Source: Agapetus fuscipes
Lineage: Eukaryota > Arthropoda > Insecta > Trichoptera > Glossosomatidae
NCBI GenBank assembly: GCA_951799405.1
Contig: OX637334.1
Location: forward strand, 4,650,001-4,714,000
Length of the DNA stretch: 64,000 nucleotides
Direction: 5' to 3'
The translations under genes and the position numbers were made by a program. Below the pieces are notes generated by a model. It searched no databases and had not been told where the DNA came from. It saw only the letters and a program-made list of their open reading frames with translations. Positions within the stretch are counted from its first letter, which is position 1. Each line of letters begins with the position of its first letter. Positions 41,901-53,900 of the stretch are shown here, piece after piece.

Positions 41901-44900
41901 CATCGAGAATAATGTAAGTTCTCTTACAACGGTTTGTCCAATATCTGATAAATAAATTTTAGCTGTGTAGTAAATAATATGACGCTTAATACAAGTATGA
42001 AGCAGGGTAGTCTTGAGCTTCCCAATCATTTATTTGTTAGTGCCTTTTCACACACAGCCCAGACTGTACCTTCAGCGGGTGTTGTGGCAGGTTGTGCCAG
42101 CAGGACGTTCCTGTACACGTGTCCTGCAGCCTGGGGCTGCAAGCGGTAGCACTTCATTATCTCCGTGAAGGTGCGGTCCACTCCATTCTCTGGAGTGTGG
42201 GAGACCTGCAACACAATAATCAACAGTAGAAGTAAAACATCAACAAAGAACGCATCAAGCACTATGTGGGAGTGCTCCGGGTACCTGATGGAGCTGGTGT
42301 CTCCAACAACTATAACCTTGCGTGGACAAACACTGAGGTCAGCTGCATCAAGAAGCAGCTGCCTGGAAGTCCCAGCAAGAAGACCCCACACTGTTTTTGG
42401 AGACAGGGCATTCAAGGCAGCCGCTCCAATGACCTGGAATGCTTTTCCTGACACACTGAGGGAACTGGATTTAGAGACGCAATTTAAAAGAAGTCTCAAG
42501 ACTCACCTCTTCGTCCAATCATATGGACAAGCGCCTTTGTAGTGACACATTGTCATAAAAGGCGCTATATAAATTCTGTGTTTATTATTATTATTATTAT
42601 TATCAAACTTTTTTCCCCACTTCACAAATTTCATTGTCTAACTTTCTTGTAGAAGGACTCTAGATTTTATGCAATTTGGAGGTCTATGGCACTTGTTAGA
42701 GTGCCGCGGAGGTGTTGGTGTGGTGGCGATTGATGTTTAAATCCTTTGTAGCAGGATTTTAGCCAGATGGTGTTGTCAGGTTCGGTAGAGCTATCAAGTA
42801 CTCCGGGCAGGTCCAGGTCTTGTTATTGTGATGTTATGTTTGAGGTGGCATACCTTGCACACGACATAGACGGCGCACATGAGCATCTGGTCCAGATGCC
42901 TGTCCTGCATGAGGCTGGTCTGCTGCCTGATGGAGTACTCCAGGCAGGTCCAGATCTTGCGCTTCAGCTCCACGTCCTCCAGCTTCAGCTTGGTGCACAG
43001 CTCGTGCATGCGCACTGACGCCAGGCTGTAGAACTGAACAAAGACATGGGCTGTTAGGCCTCGGTGTGCAACAATACAAATATATGAGGTACCCACATTT
43101 TAACACATTTTTACAAACTATAGAAATTTTCTGAGAGCATATTAAGCATGAACGTAGCGTTTTGTATCCTACAAGCAGCCCTCACTAACACATACAAAGA
43201 AAGCAAAGTGATCTGAATAATTACAATTGAAGATGTCTTTTCTGTCCAATACATCAAGTTGCAGGTATACCACCCACATCCTCAGTTTGAAGAACACTAC
43301 AACTTGCATAATGTAAAGATGCATTACCTTTCTGAAAAACAAGGATAATGATCCCGCCTTCTTCTTCTTTAGTTGCTGTTGTGCATCTTTGCCAGTTTGT
43401 TTACCGTTGGATGGCGACACCGTGTTCCCTGAAAGCAAATAAATACAATGAATTATTGATGCAATCATTTGGTAAGTAAGCTGCCCAACTACTTCCTGCG
43501 ATTTTTGACGTGCAAATTTGTGACGTGTCGAACCCATCTATTTTAACATGTTAACCATTTCAATTGAAGTGGAAGTTTCCCAATTCCCGAAATGGCTGGT
43601 TCTCATTTCATGTGAAGCTAAGGAAGTCTTCCTGGTATTTTTTTTGGGTTTGAAATGAAGACTGAAACGGGAATTTGATTTCAACACCCCTGGTGGGGCG
43701 CAAACTATAGCCTTCTGGCAAGGTACACAAGCATTCTACCTACTGAGCTATTGACCGGAATCCAATGTGTAGAAATGTCTTTTAAAACAAAAACCCGACA
43801 TTTTCTCTCCTACAACAGCTCCCCCTAGCCCAGAAGCTTGATGCCGTACTTTTGAAACACGCACACTTACCTTGTATATTGGCTGCGTTCTGATTAAGCA
43901 ATGACTGGCCGGGCCGTATATTGGAATCATTGAACAGCTGCTTCCTGGTGGGCTCCAGCGCCGGAGACAGGAACCTCTCAGTGGCGGAGGAGACGGGCGA
44001 GGAGTGGGAGGAGGGCCCCGGTGCTGCCTGCAGGCTGCGCACCGCTGCTGCTGCTGCTGCCGCTGCTGCTGCCGGGCTGATGCTGACCTCGCACCACTGC
44101 GGGATGCTGCCCTCCAGGGACCTAATGCGCTCCCAGATGGGACTGCTGGACGACCAGGCCAGGGACTCCAGCACTTGCTCTTCAATCTGAAACATGCATC
44201 CCCGTTCAAAATATATACATAAGTACTGGCATAAATAATGTATGTCGGAGGAAGTAGTCAATATGAATGGTCCATAGAGGATGGATTTAATAGATTAAGG
44301 AAATGAAAATTGATCGCCACTTGCCATTATTCTAATTCCTCACTCTTTAACAAGATCCACCCCGGGTTGTGGCTGCCAGTGTTGATGATGAAGCTCAAAT
44401 AGTAAATAATGCACAAGTCATTTTTTCCCATTCAATGACAATATGCCTACTTTATTTTAGTATAGGATGGACCAAGCGTTTAATTTGTTTAGGATTCTGT
44501 ATTCAAAGTACCAAAGTGCAGATCTTTATCATCTTGGACCGGTCCGTAGTCCAGTGGCAACACTTCGGACTCGTAAATGGAAGGTTGTGGATTTGAATCC
44601 CGGCGGAGCACAAAAAAAATATACCATTTATATTTCCAAATGTGCTCTTCGCTGGGTTGAAAAATTCATAAACCTTCACCAAAGGCCGGTCACTGAAAGG
44701 TCCATCCAACCTTACAACAACTGGGTCTTGCTTGAGAATTGGCGCTTTCTACAGCGACGACCAAGCTCGCAGAGGGCTCTTGAGGTGTGATACACACAAA
44801 AACAGCGCTCACCAAATAAATCATCCTAATATTATTATTATCTATTCCACCTGGGCTGAAAATCTCATCACCACGGTAATTCTTACCTACCGAATATCCG

Positions 44901-47900
44901 TTTTATTTGTATGAAGACTAATCAGTTGTTCACTTGCTGCCATCTTGGATTGATAAGTCTTCATGCAAATATTACCAATATTAGGTGGGTAAGAATTACC
45001 GTGGTGATGATACTTCCAGCCCTGGGGTAGTTACGCCATTGATGATGATGTTCTCTAAGTAATAAATACAAATGAAATGCTGCACTGACAGCGTTGAGGT
45101 GCTTGACCAGGTCGCGGCTGAGCTTCTCCTTGATGACCAGCACCACCAGCTCGATGATCTTGTAGAAGTAGAAGGCGTCCAGGCGCAGGCACTCCAGGAT
45201 CCAGGGGAAGCGCGTGTTGTGCACGCTGTACGCGTACATCACTATCTCCAGGCAGCACGCCAGCAGCGCCTGCAGGAACACCTCTTGGCTGACCAGGCTC
45301 TGGAAACACAAACATAATAGGATGCTGTTTCATTTATGTTGAGCTTGGTACATAGATATGTTACCAGCTGCTGGGATTAATAATCAGAAGTGCATTCCGC
45401 TCACTGAGCCCAAAACGATGATGGAAGTCTTTAGCTGCGTTACGGCCCCAAATTAGAGTACGCTGTCAAAGTTTGGACTCCTTACCAGGGGAAGTACATA
45501 GATATGACAGAAGTCCAAAAAAAATCGCAGGTGTCTCCTCATGAGGCTGCGTGAAAATTATCCACAATTCATGCAGAGTTCCTCCCAACATGTTGATAGC
45601 TGAGAGGGTGTACTATAATTGTGGTAACCTGTTGTGTACAAAAAAAAATGTTATGTTAAGTGTTGAAGGTGTTGTCTGCCTGAGCTGTGTTAGTTTACCT
45701 GCAGGTCTACATGAGGCTTCTTCCTCTGCTCGTCCCTGATGATCTGCTCCAGCAGCCTGAAGTACAGCGCCTCTGCCAGGTTGAGGGTGTTGGCAGCCGT
45801 GGTCTCTGAGCTGAGCGGCGAGTAGGCCAGGAGGAACTGGGCTCCCAGGTTCTTGCTGTGGCTCACCACGCTGTCCAGCAGGTTCTCCTTGCAGTCCCTG
45901 CAATCAAACCTGCTAGTAAGCTAATTGTTTAAATTGTATAGCCGCAAGAAACTTCAAACTAATTCATCTCAATTTGTCACTTTTTGACTTGAAGCACACT
46001 TGATCTGGGGATAAGAATTATGTAAGAAAAGGAAGAAACACATGAAGTAATAGCAATCACCTGAGCAGGTTGATGAGGGAAGGCTCGGGAGCGTTGTGGC
46101 AGCCGCTGAGGTAGTTGTGCAGCTTGGCGACAGACTGGGTTGCCGTGGTTACGGGCGTCAACAGCTCACTCTTCCTCTTCAGGTGTCCCCGACCAGTCAG
46201 AGGAGTGTCTGGCATGAGGCTGCGGCTCTCAGACTGATGACAAATTTATCATATGCGATGACAAGCATTCTATACAAGCAAAAGTAGACAAAAAAGGGTA
46301 AATAAAGATTGCATTGAACTTAAAAATGGATTCTGCACAAATTCGAATTTAGAACTTTTTTTCCAGCGGGCAAACGTCACACTTGTATGTCACTAGGGTC
46401 CTTAGCAACCAATGCTTTTTCCCTAGCAACTCCGCTGTGTGGCGTCACAATTTTGTTGTCTATGGAATACGTTCTGAATCCAGTTCCGAGACCTTTGACG
46501 ATTCATAAATAGATGGTGCAGAAGCTCTCCAATCTTATAACTCCTGATGACGTCGGATACAACTTCAAAGAAATACCACAGTTGATGCCGAGGTTCAGGA
46601 CAACCTTAAAAGAGAAATAGCTTACCGAGCACGTCGCCAAAGCCTTTGTCAGTTCTTCCCCTTCAACATTTGCTCCTGTGCCCTTTTCACCTGAAAATAA
46701 AAACTATTTCAAATCATGGATTCACTGATCGTCATCCCCTTGTAAAGGCAGTGCCTTGTGCTTGACATTTGTCTCTGCTGGTCCCATCCTTTTGAGTTGC
46801 AGATACGTGGAAGCATGAAGTTCTTGTGCACCTTTTTGATTTTATTGATACAAGTACCACAAGTATATATTGCATGCTTAATAATAAAGAGAAATAACTC
46901 AAAAATTGGGAAATAAAAATGGGGAATAAAAAGCAAGAACAATGCGAGAAGATTAGGTAGAATGCGACAGCTGTTCAATTTGGACGAATATGACCGAGAT
47001 AAAACATCGGTCGCCTTTTTCATCCCATACAAGTTGTACTGGTTGTCTAAACTTCAAATGTGATTTCCCAACATTCTTATTTTTTGAGTTATTGCTCTTT
47101 ATGATTAAGCGTGCGATATATATAAATATTCAACCATCTTCTAATCTAAAAAATACTTTAAAAAAACAAATAATTTTAAATACATTTTTGTGTTTACTTA
47201 GGGTAAAGTTTATTTGATGAGCTTTTGTAAGAATCACACCTCAAGAGCTTGATCGTAACGACATATAAAGTGTCTATTACTCAAGAAAGACCCATTTACT
47301 GTGAGACTGGATGGACTTTTGGTAAAGGCATATGGATTTTTCAACGCAGCGAAGAGCATATTAGAAAATTATATGTCAATTTTGTTGTGCTCCACCAGGA
47401 ATCAAATTCACAACCTTCCAATTATGAGTATGTAGCGATAACCACTAGACTGCATGCCAGTCTATTGAAAAATATGATATTGTTGTTGTTACTTACTTAT
47501 AAATATCCTCTCATCGAACTCAACCACCGGTAACACATTAGTTTCATAGAATTTATTAAAGGCCTTCAGGTTAGATTCAAACGTGGTCAAATCCAAGAGG
47601 CCAGTCAAGGTTTTGTTGTCTCCTTTCAATTTCTGCAAATAGAAAAGAGAATTTTTCAAATTAAAGAATTTTTCAACCCAGCAAAAAGCATTTTTGAAAA
47701 TATAAATGTCAATTTTGCTGTGCTCCCGGGATGGGAAGATGACAAGGGAACTTGAGAATAGGGTGTGTAAGGGAAAGCAAGTGGTCGGTGCAATAGGAAG
47801 AATAGCAAAGAACAAGCGATTGACAATGGATCTGAGAATGGCAGTACACAATGGCATATTGTTACCGACTTTGATGTATGGAAGTGAAGCATGGACAGTG

Positions 47901-50900
47901 AGTGACAGTGAAATGAGTTAAGTATGTACGGTGGAAGTGAAGCATTTGAGAAGCATGACAGGAAAATTTCTGAAGGATAGAGCTAGGAATGAATGGGTTA
48001 AGAAAGAATGTAAGTTGAAAGAGGATGTGAAAGTTTAAGTACAAAAGAATGAGATGAGATGGTTTGGGCATGTGGAAAGAATGAATGATGATAGACTGAC
48101 AAAGTATGTATACAAAGAAAGTGTGAGAGGAAAAAGAGGGAAGGGAGGACCGAGAAAAGTATGGAGTGATCAGATTTTTTTTTTTTTTTTTTTTTTTATT
48201 GTTTAAACAAGAATACAACAGCATTGAATATAATTTTGTATACATATATAAGATATTTTTTACAATTCATGTCGCCTATTACTGTATTCTACAAATTAAT
48301 ATTTTAAATTACAAATCATGCCAGGTAAATAAATAAAAAGTAAAGAAAAACAAAAAGAAGCAGCATCCAAAACCAAAAAAAAAAGAAATACACAAATCAA
48401 AACAGAATAAAAATAAAAATAAAAAATAAATCTCGTCCTCATAATGGGATAAGGAAAGAAAGGAAAGGGAAGGGAAAGGGAGTAGAAAAACAATGCGCAC
48501 ACCAAACACGTCAATGATGATTAATAAGCAATAAAAACAAAATAGGAATTGAGAATGATTAAAGAAATTAGAAATGAGATTCAAAAATGAAATTCAAATC
48601 CTGCTAGATTCAAAATCCTCTTTTTCAATGACTGTGCAGACAGAAAGAAAATGTCCAACTTAGGATCAGTCCTTTGGACACTATTTACTGCAACGCAGGC
48701 TCTACTTATAAAAGAATTTTGCTTATAATTTGTCCTGGCTGCACCCACATAAAATAAGGATTTGTCTCGATGAGTTCTGATTGGACAATGAAATGGAAGG
48801 AGGCTTGTGAGAGGTGCACTATCGATTTTGTTATTAACTATCTTATATATGAAGCTGATGTCAAGCATATTTCTCCTTGCCTCCAAAGATCGTATACCAT
48901 AATGCTCCAATGCTTGGGAATAACTATTGAAATGTTGTCTATTGCGAAAGTTCAGTTGCTTGATAAGTTTTTTTTGGACCATTTCAATAGCATTAATATG
49001 GACAACATAATTGGGGTTCCAAACAGTCGAACAAAACTCAAGTACACTTCTAATATATGAATTGAACAAGAAGGGCAATACTTGGGGATTCCTGAAAAGT
49101 TTAGTATTCCTAACAATAAAATATAACGTCTTCATCGCTCTTTCAGTAATATGCTCATAATGGTTGATAAAACTCAGTCTCTCGTCCAACAATACACCCA
49201 AATCATTGACCACTGATTTTCTTCTGAGGCCATCAACACCAAAACTGTAGTCAAAAAGAATTTTACTACGATTTCTAGTGTAAGTAATGACATTACATTT
49301 GTCAATATTAAGATATAACTGGTTGGCATTAGAGTAAGAAAGAATCGAGTTAAGATCAGACTGCAATTCTATACAATCCTCGATGGTATTAATTTGTTTA
49401 AATATTTTAGCATCGTCGGCAAACAACAGAATATTAGAGTACTTTATTGAGTGAATAATATCATTAATGTAAACAGTAAATAAAAGAGGCCCCAGGTGGG
49501 ATCCCTGAGGTACACCAGAGTAAATACATCTATATACTGACTCATAGCCGTGAAGTGCCACTGCTTGGGATCTATTTTTAAGATAGGATACAAACCACCT
49601 TAAGAGATCCCCCCCTATACCGATGTGCCAGAGCTTACTCAACAATATATTATGACTTATCTTGTCAAACGCCTTAGAGAAATCACTATAAACAGTGTCT
49701 ACCTGATAGCCACTATGAATGGAATTGGTTACAACCTGAGTAAATTCTAATAAATTTGTGTCTACAGATTTCTTTTGGCGAAAGCCATGCTGGCTAGGAA
49801 TAATTATTGTGTTTAGAATAGGGTTTATTTGGTCCATTATTATCTTTTCAAATATTTTGCCCAGAATAGGAAGCTTTGCGATAGGCCGATAATTCTCTAT
49901 ACAGCATTTATCACCACTTTTAAAAATTGGACATATCTGGGTTTTTTTCCACAGTAATGGAAAACAACCTTCCCTAATTGATCGACTATATATGATGGCC
50001 AACGGCTTACACAACACTGAGGAGCATTTCTTTATAAATAATCCAGGCAGCTGGTCAGAACCAGGACCCTTGTTCACATCTATATACTCAAGGTATTTTT
50101 CCACCAATGCATCATTTATCTCTATACCGCTAATCATTATGCCATTGGCAAGAGATATATCGCCTTCATCTTCATCTTCAACCGAAAACTCTTCAACGAC
50201 ATCACGCACATGAACGGATACAAAAAAGTCGTTAAATGCATTACAGACAGACTCACTACCAATGAAATTTACATCACCTAATTTCATTATTTTAGGAATT
50301 CCATTAGTACCACGTCGTGATTTAAGAAATGTGAAAAGTGATTTGGGATTACTTTTCAAATCGCTCTCGACGTTTGATATGTAGATAGAATAGCAGTCAC
50401 GCTGAAGAGATTTTTGTCTCCTCCTTAACGTTGAAAACGATTGATAATCCATTAAATTGCCATATTTCCTCCATTTTTTATGAAATACATTTTTTTCTTT
50501 AATAATTTTTATGAGAGACGTCGAAAACCATGGTGGATATGTATTACTGTGTTTAAGTCTCTTTGAAGGTATATTTTTATGGATACAGGTCATCAAGATG
50601 TTATAAAACTTAGCGACGACACAGTCTATGCCAATATCTGAAAATTCAATATTCCAATCAATATTTATAAGTTCGGCATTAATCTTTAAGTAATCAGCTT
50701 TGTGATACAACACTACATTACGCGAGTTATTTTTAAAAGTGTTGACCTTATCTGAGCAAATCTGTAACTCTACAATTATAGGTGTGTGATGTTTGTCAGC
50801 CCTCACGAGGTATGAATCTGCCTCAGTGACCCCACACCTACAACTCGATATAACCAGATCAAGCAGTTTATCATATTCATTATGTACCATATTGTACTGG

Positions 50901-53900
50901 GTAAATCCCGTGGACGAGATAAGATCAATAAATGTGGAGTGGGCTGCACCACAATTATGACTTCCAATTTGGGGAAGATCATTATCACCCAAAACCCATT
51001 TCAACTGGGGCAGGTTATAATCGCCGACCAGCATATACTCATCATGCAGATTATGCAGGAAAATTCTCTCTACCATTTCTGCATGTGAGGTAAGATTATT
51101 TAGATAGTCAGTGCCAGGAGCAAGGTAGCAGCAGCATAAATTGAGGTACTTACGCGGCGAAAGCGGAATTCCAACCCAAATATCTTCAGCTGAAGATGAC
51201 CAATGTGCTCGGCCCACTGGAGAAAGACTAGACCTCACCGCAATAAGAACTCCTCCGCCTGTTTTAGAAATCGATGCACTTCGATCTCTTCTAAATACTG
51301 TATAACGTGAATCAAATAATTCAGCATCAGTTATACCTTGAATCAACCAGGTCTCTGTCAGACAAATTATATCAAAAGTATTACTTAAACAATTCATCAT
51401 AAAGTCATTTGTCTTACCTCTGAGCCCTCTAACATTCTGATAGTAAATTTCTAGTGTAGAATCGCCTTTAAATAAATTAAATTATTATTAGTACATATAT
51501 AAAATATTATTGGAATAATGCAGTGTGATTCTATAACATAGCAATTGAATAAATCAATAACAATAGGCAGGTTCTTATTATAATAAGAATAAAAATATTT
51601 CAGTATGTGGGTGACTGGTAAGGTAAACCATTGGTTGACGGCAGGCAAATGCGATTGGATATTGAAGGGAATGGATAAAAAAAGGAGTAAGGAGGAAGAG
51701 AGGAAGCTGCTGAGGACGAGCGTTGACACAGTGATGAGAACAAAAGCAATCAGAACAAAAGCAATCAGAAATGACACCACACAATGAGTTAAGCGCCTTC
51801 GATTCTCTCTAGGTCGCTCTCGCCTCTGATCCTTACTCTTGGCGAGGTGTCTTCCTTTCTTATAAATATTTTGCCGTTTCTGGTCCAGACGTATTTGTAG
51901 TTTTTTGACTTCGCGAAGAGCTTCGTCTTATACAGAATTCGTTTGTTGTGTAGTGATAAATGTTCGTTGATCGTGATGGCGTTTGGAGTCCCAGTGATGC
52001 CGATGTCATTGCTGTTGATAATCCTCTTCTTCATTCTCACTATTGCGAGGAAGTTATCTTTGGCCATCCTCCTAGTAAATCGTACGATGATAGGCTTTGG
52101 CGCTGAAGTATTGAAGGACCTGACTCGTACTATATAATCAATATCCCTCGCATCCAATTCATAGCCCAGGATCTTGGAGATGTTTTTAAGAATCTCCAGC
52201 AAATTTTCGTTATTCTTCTGGGTTACTCCTTTGATTTCGACATTGTATGATTTTTCCATTTGTTCTCTGTTGTTTCTGTCGCTCTCAACAACATCACACT
52301 CCTCTTTAGTAGGTTTGTGTGATAGACTATTTTTCAACGAATTGACCTCTTGTTGAATAGTTTCAAGACGCTGGAGTCCTTCGCCTATTGTATCGACCCT
52401 TTCGTCCAATTTCTTCCTGTTTTTGTTTGCAAGGCCCAGTTCCTCTCTGATGGACGATAGTTCTTTTTCGATTTTTTCAAGCCTCTTGTCCAAGTCGTTA
52501 AACGGAGCAGGGGAGCTGGGGCTTGATACTGGGCGCGTCGTTTTAAGAGTCACTTGAGCGCAAGGAGACGGTGTGAGGACTTGTTTGGAGATTCTTGGGT
52601 CCTCATCTCTACATGGGCCGCAGATCCACTGTGCGCGAGTCCTCGCAGTCATTTTTTTAATGATCGTGGCGGACTGCTCTTGGCATGAGAGGTGGTAGCC
52701 CTCATAGCATCTTGAACATTTCAGGCTTTTTGTTGGGCTTAGATCCCCGGTACATTTTTTACACTTCATGATAAAGATTGAAGACGCAATGGTTTGACAG
52801 ATTAAATTGTTTAAAAAGAAAATAAAATTAGGATACGTTCAAAATGAAAATTATGACGTTTTTTTTAATAAATTCAAATTCGTTTATAATTGTGTCTAAT
52901 TAATGCATTTATTTTAAACCGTTTTTCTTTTTACTTTAAAATTTAAATGTTATACTGGCATCTATTGATACTTTATCCTACCGTGTTCTGAGTGAAGTAC
53001 TTATAGATTGAGGTGATTGTGATAGAATGGGATAAACAAAGTGAGCGTAAAAGAAGAAAATGCATGAAAAAGGTGACGGATATGAATGAATTGAAAGAGG
53101 TATGTAAGGATAGGAAAAAATGGAGGCAGCTCTGCAGAGGCTCTGGCCACCCCTAGCGGAATGGCGACAGAGTTACAGATACAGTTACAGGTGTAGGAAT
53201 TAGAGCAGGCACAGGAAGAACCAAAATACTACTCAGAGCATCCTAAATGAAAGTTCTTAGAATGATCCAATGCAGAACATTGTGGAATTACATAGTGACT
53301 GTGGGACGGAGAACCCGATTGTCCAGCACATAGTGGAGGAGTGTCCCACCAGAAGGCACCCTCCTGGACTGAAAGACCTCCATGAAGCCACGCCAGGAGC
53401 AGTGAAGTGGATGGAGGGCCTGGATCTTCGCCTCTGACGCAGCCCAAGAGCCAAGAAATTTGTTGCGCTTGCCGGCCATACGCAAAGTGAAGTGAAGTGA
53501 GATTACATCAGCAATGACCACATACGAAAAGCCTGTGACATAGAGAACAGGACGAGATGGAGCAGATCCGAAAGATGATTTCGGTGAGATCATGCCTCTA
53601 GAATGAGCCGCTCTCAGCAATCTTATTTAGCTAATGCAGTCTGCTGACTTTTCCTGACTTAAAAAGACAAGCAAAGTTGATAATTTTCCTTACGAGATCC
53701 GTGAAGAACTTCTTGTACACCTTCCTCAGCGTCTGCTTCATGCTCTTGGCCTGTATCTGCAGACCGTTGTGTTTCTGGCACAGCAGGGCAATGATGCACG
53801 GCGCTTCTGCGGGCATCTCAAAGTCGGGGGAGGACCAGTTGGGCGGGAGACCTGGATTATAACAACATAGTGTGCTGAACATGGAAGCCAAGATGTAAAG

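Larger units (their letters stand above)
48177..53004 (-). mobile_element. Apparently full-length PHD-type (CR1/Jockey-like) LINE with both ORFs open
   Basis: It has a poly-A tail (poly-T at about 48175-48198 on +), ORF2 (48581-51481) and ORF1 (51789-52769), and about 235 bp of 5' leader. The target AGATT is present at both junctions (48172-48176, 53005-53009). The unoccupied site is known from the related copy at 38222-38711, where GTGATCAGATTGAGGAGATT is continuous. The element is about 4.8 kb, in the intron between Rbf exons 5 and 6, sense with respect to Rbf. Confidence 0.93.

Noticed and set aside
43782..44261. Alternative-frame and antisense ORFs over the polyalanine region
   Set aside because: Explained by Rbf exon 11; other frames show only repeat-coded runs.
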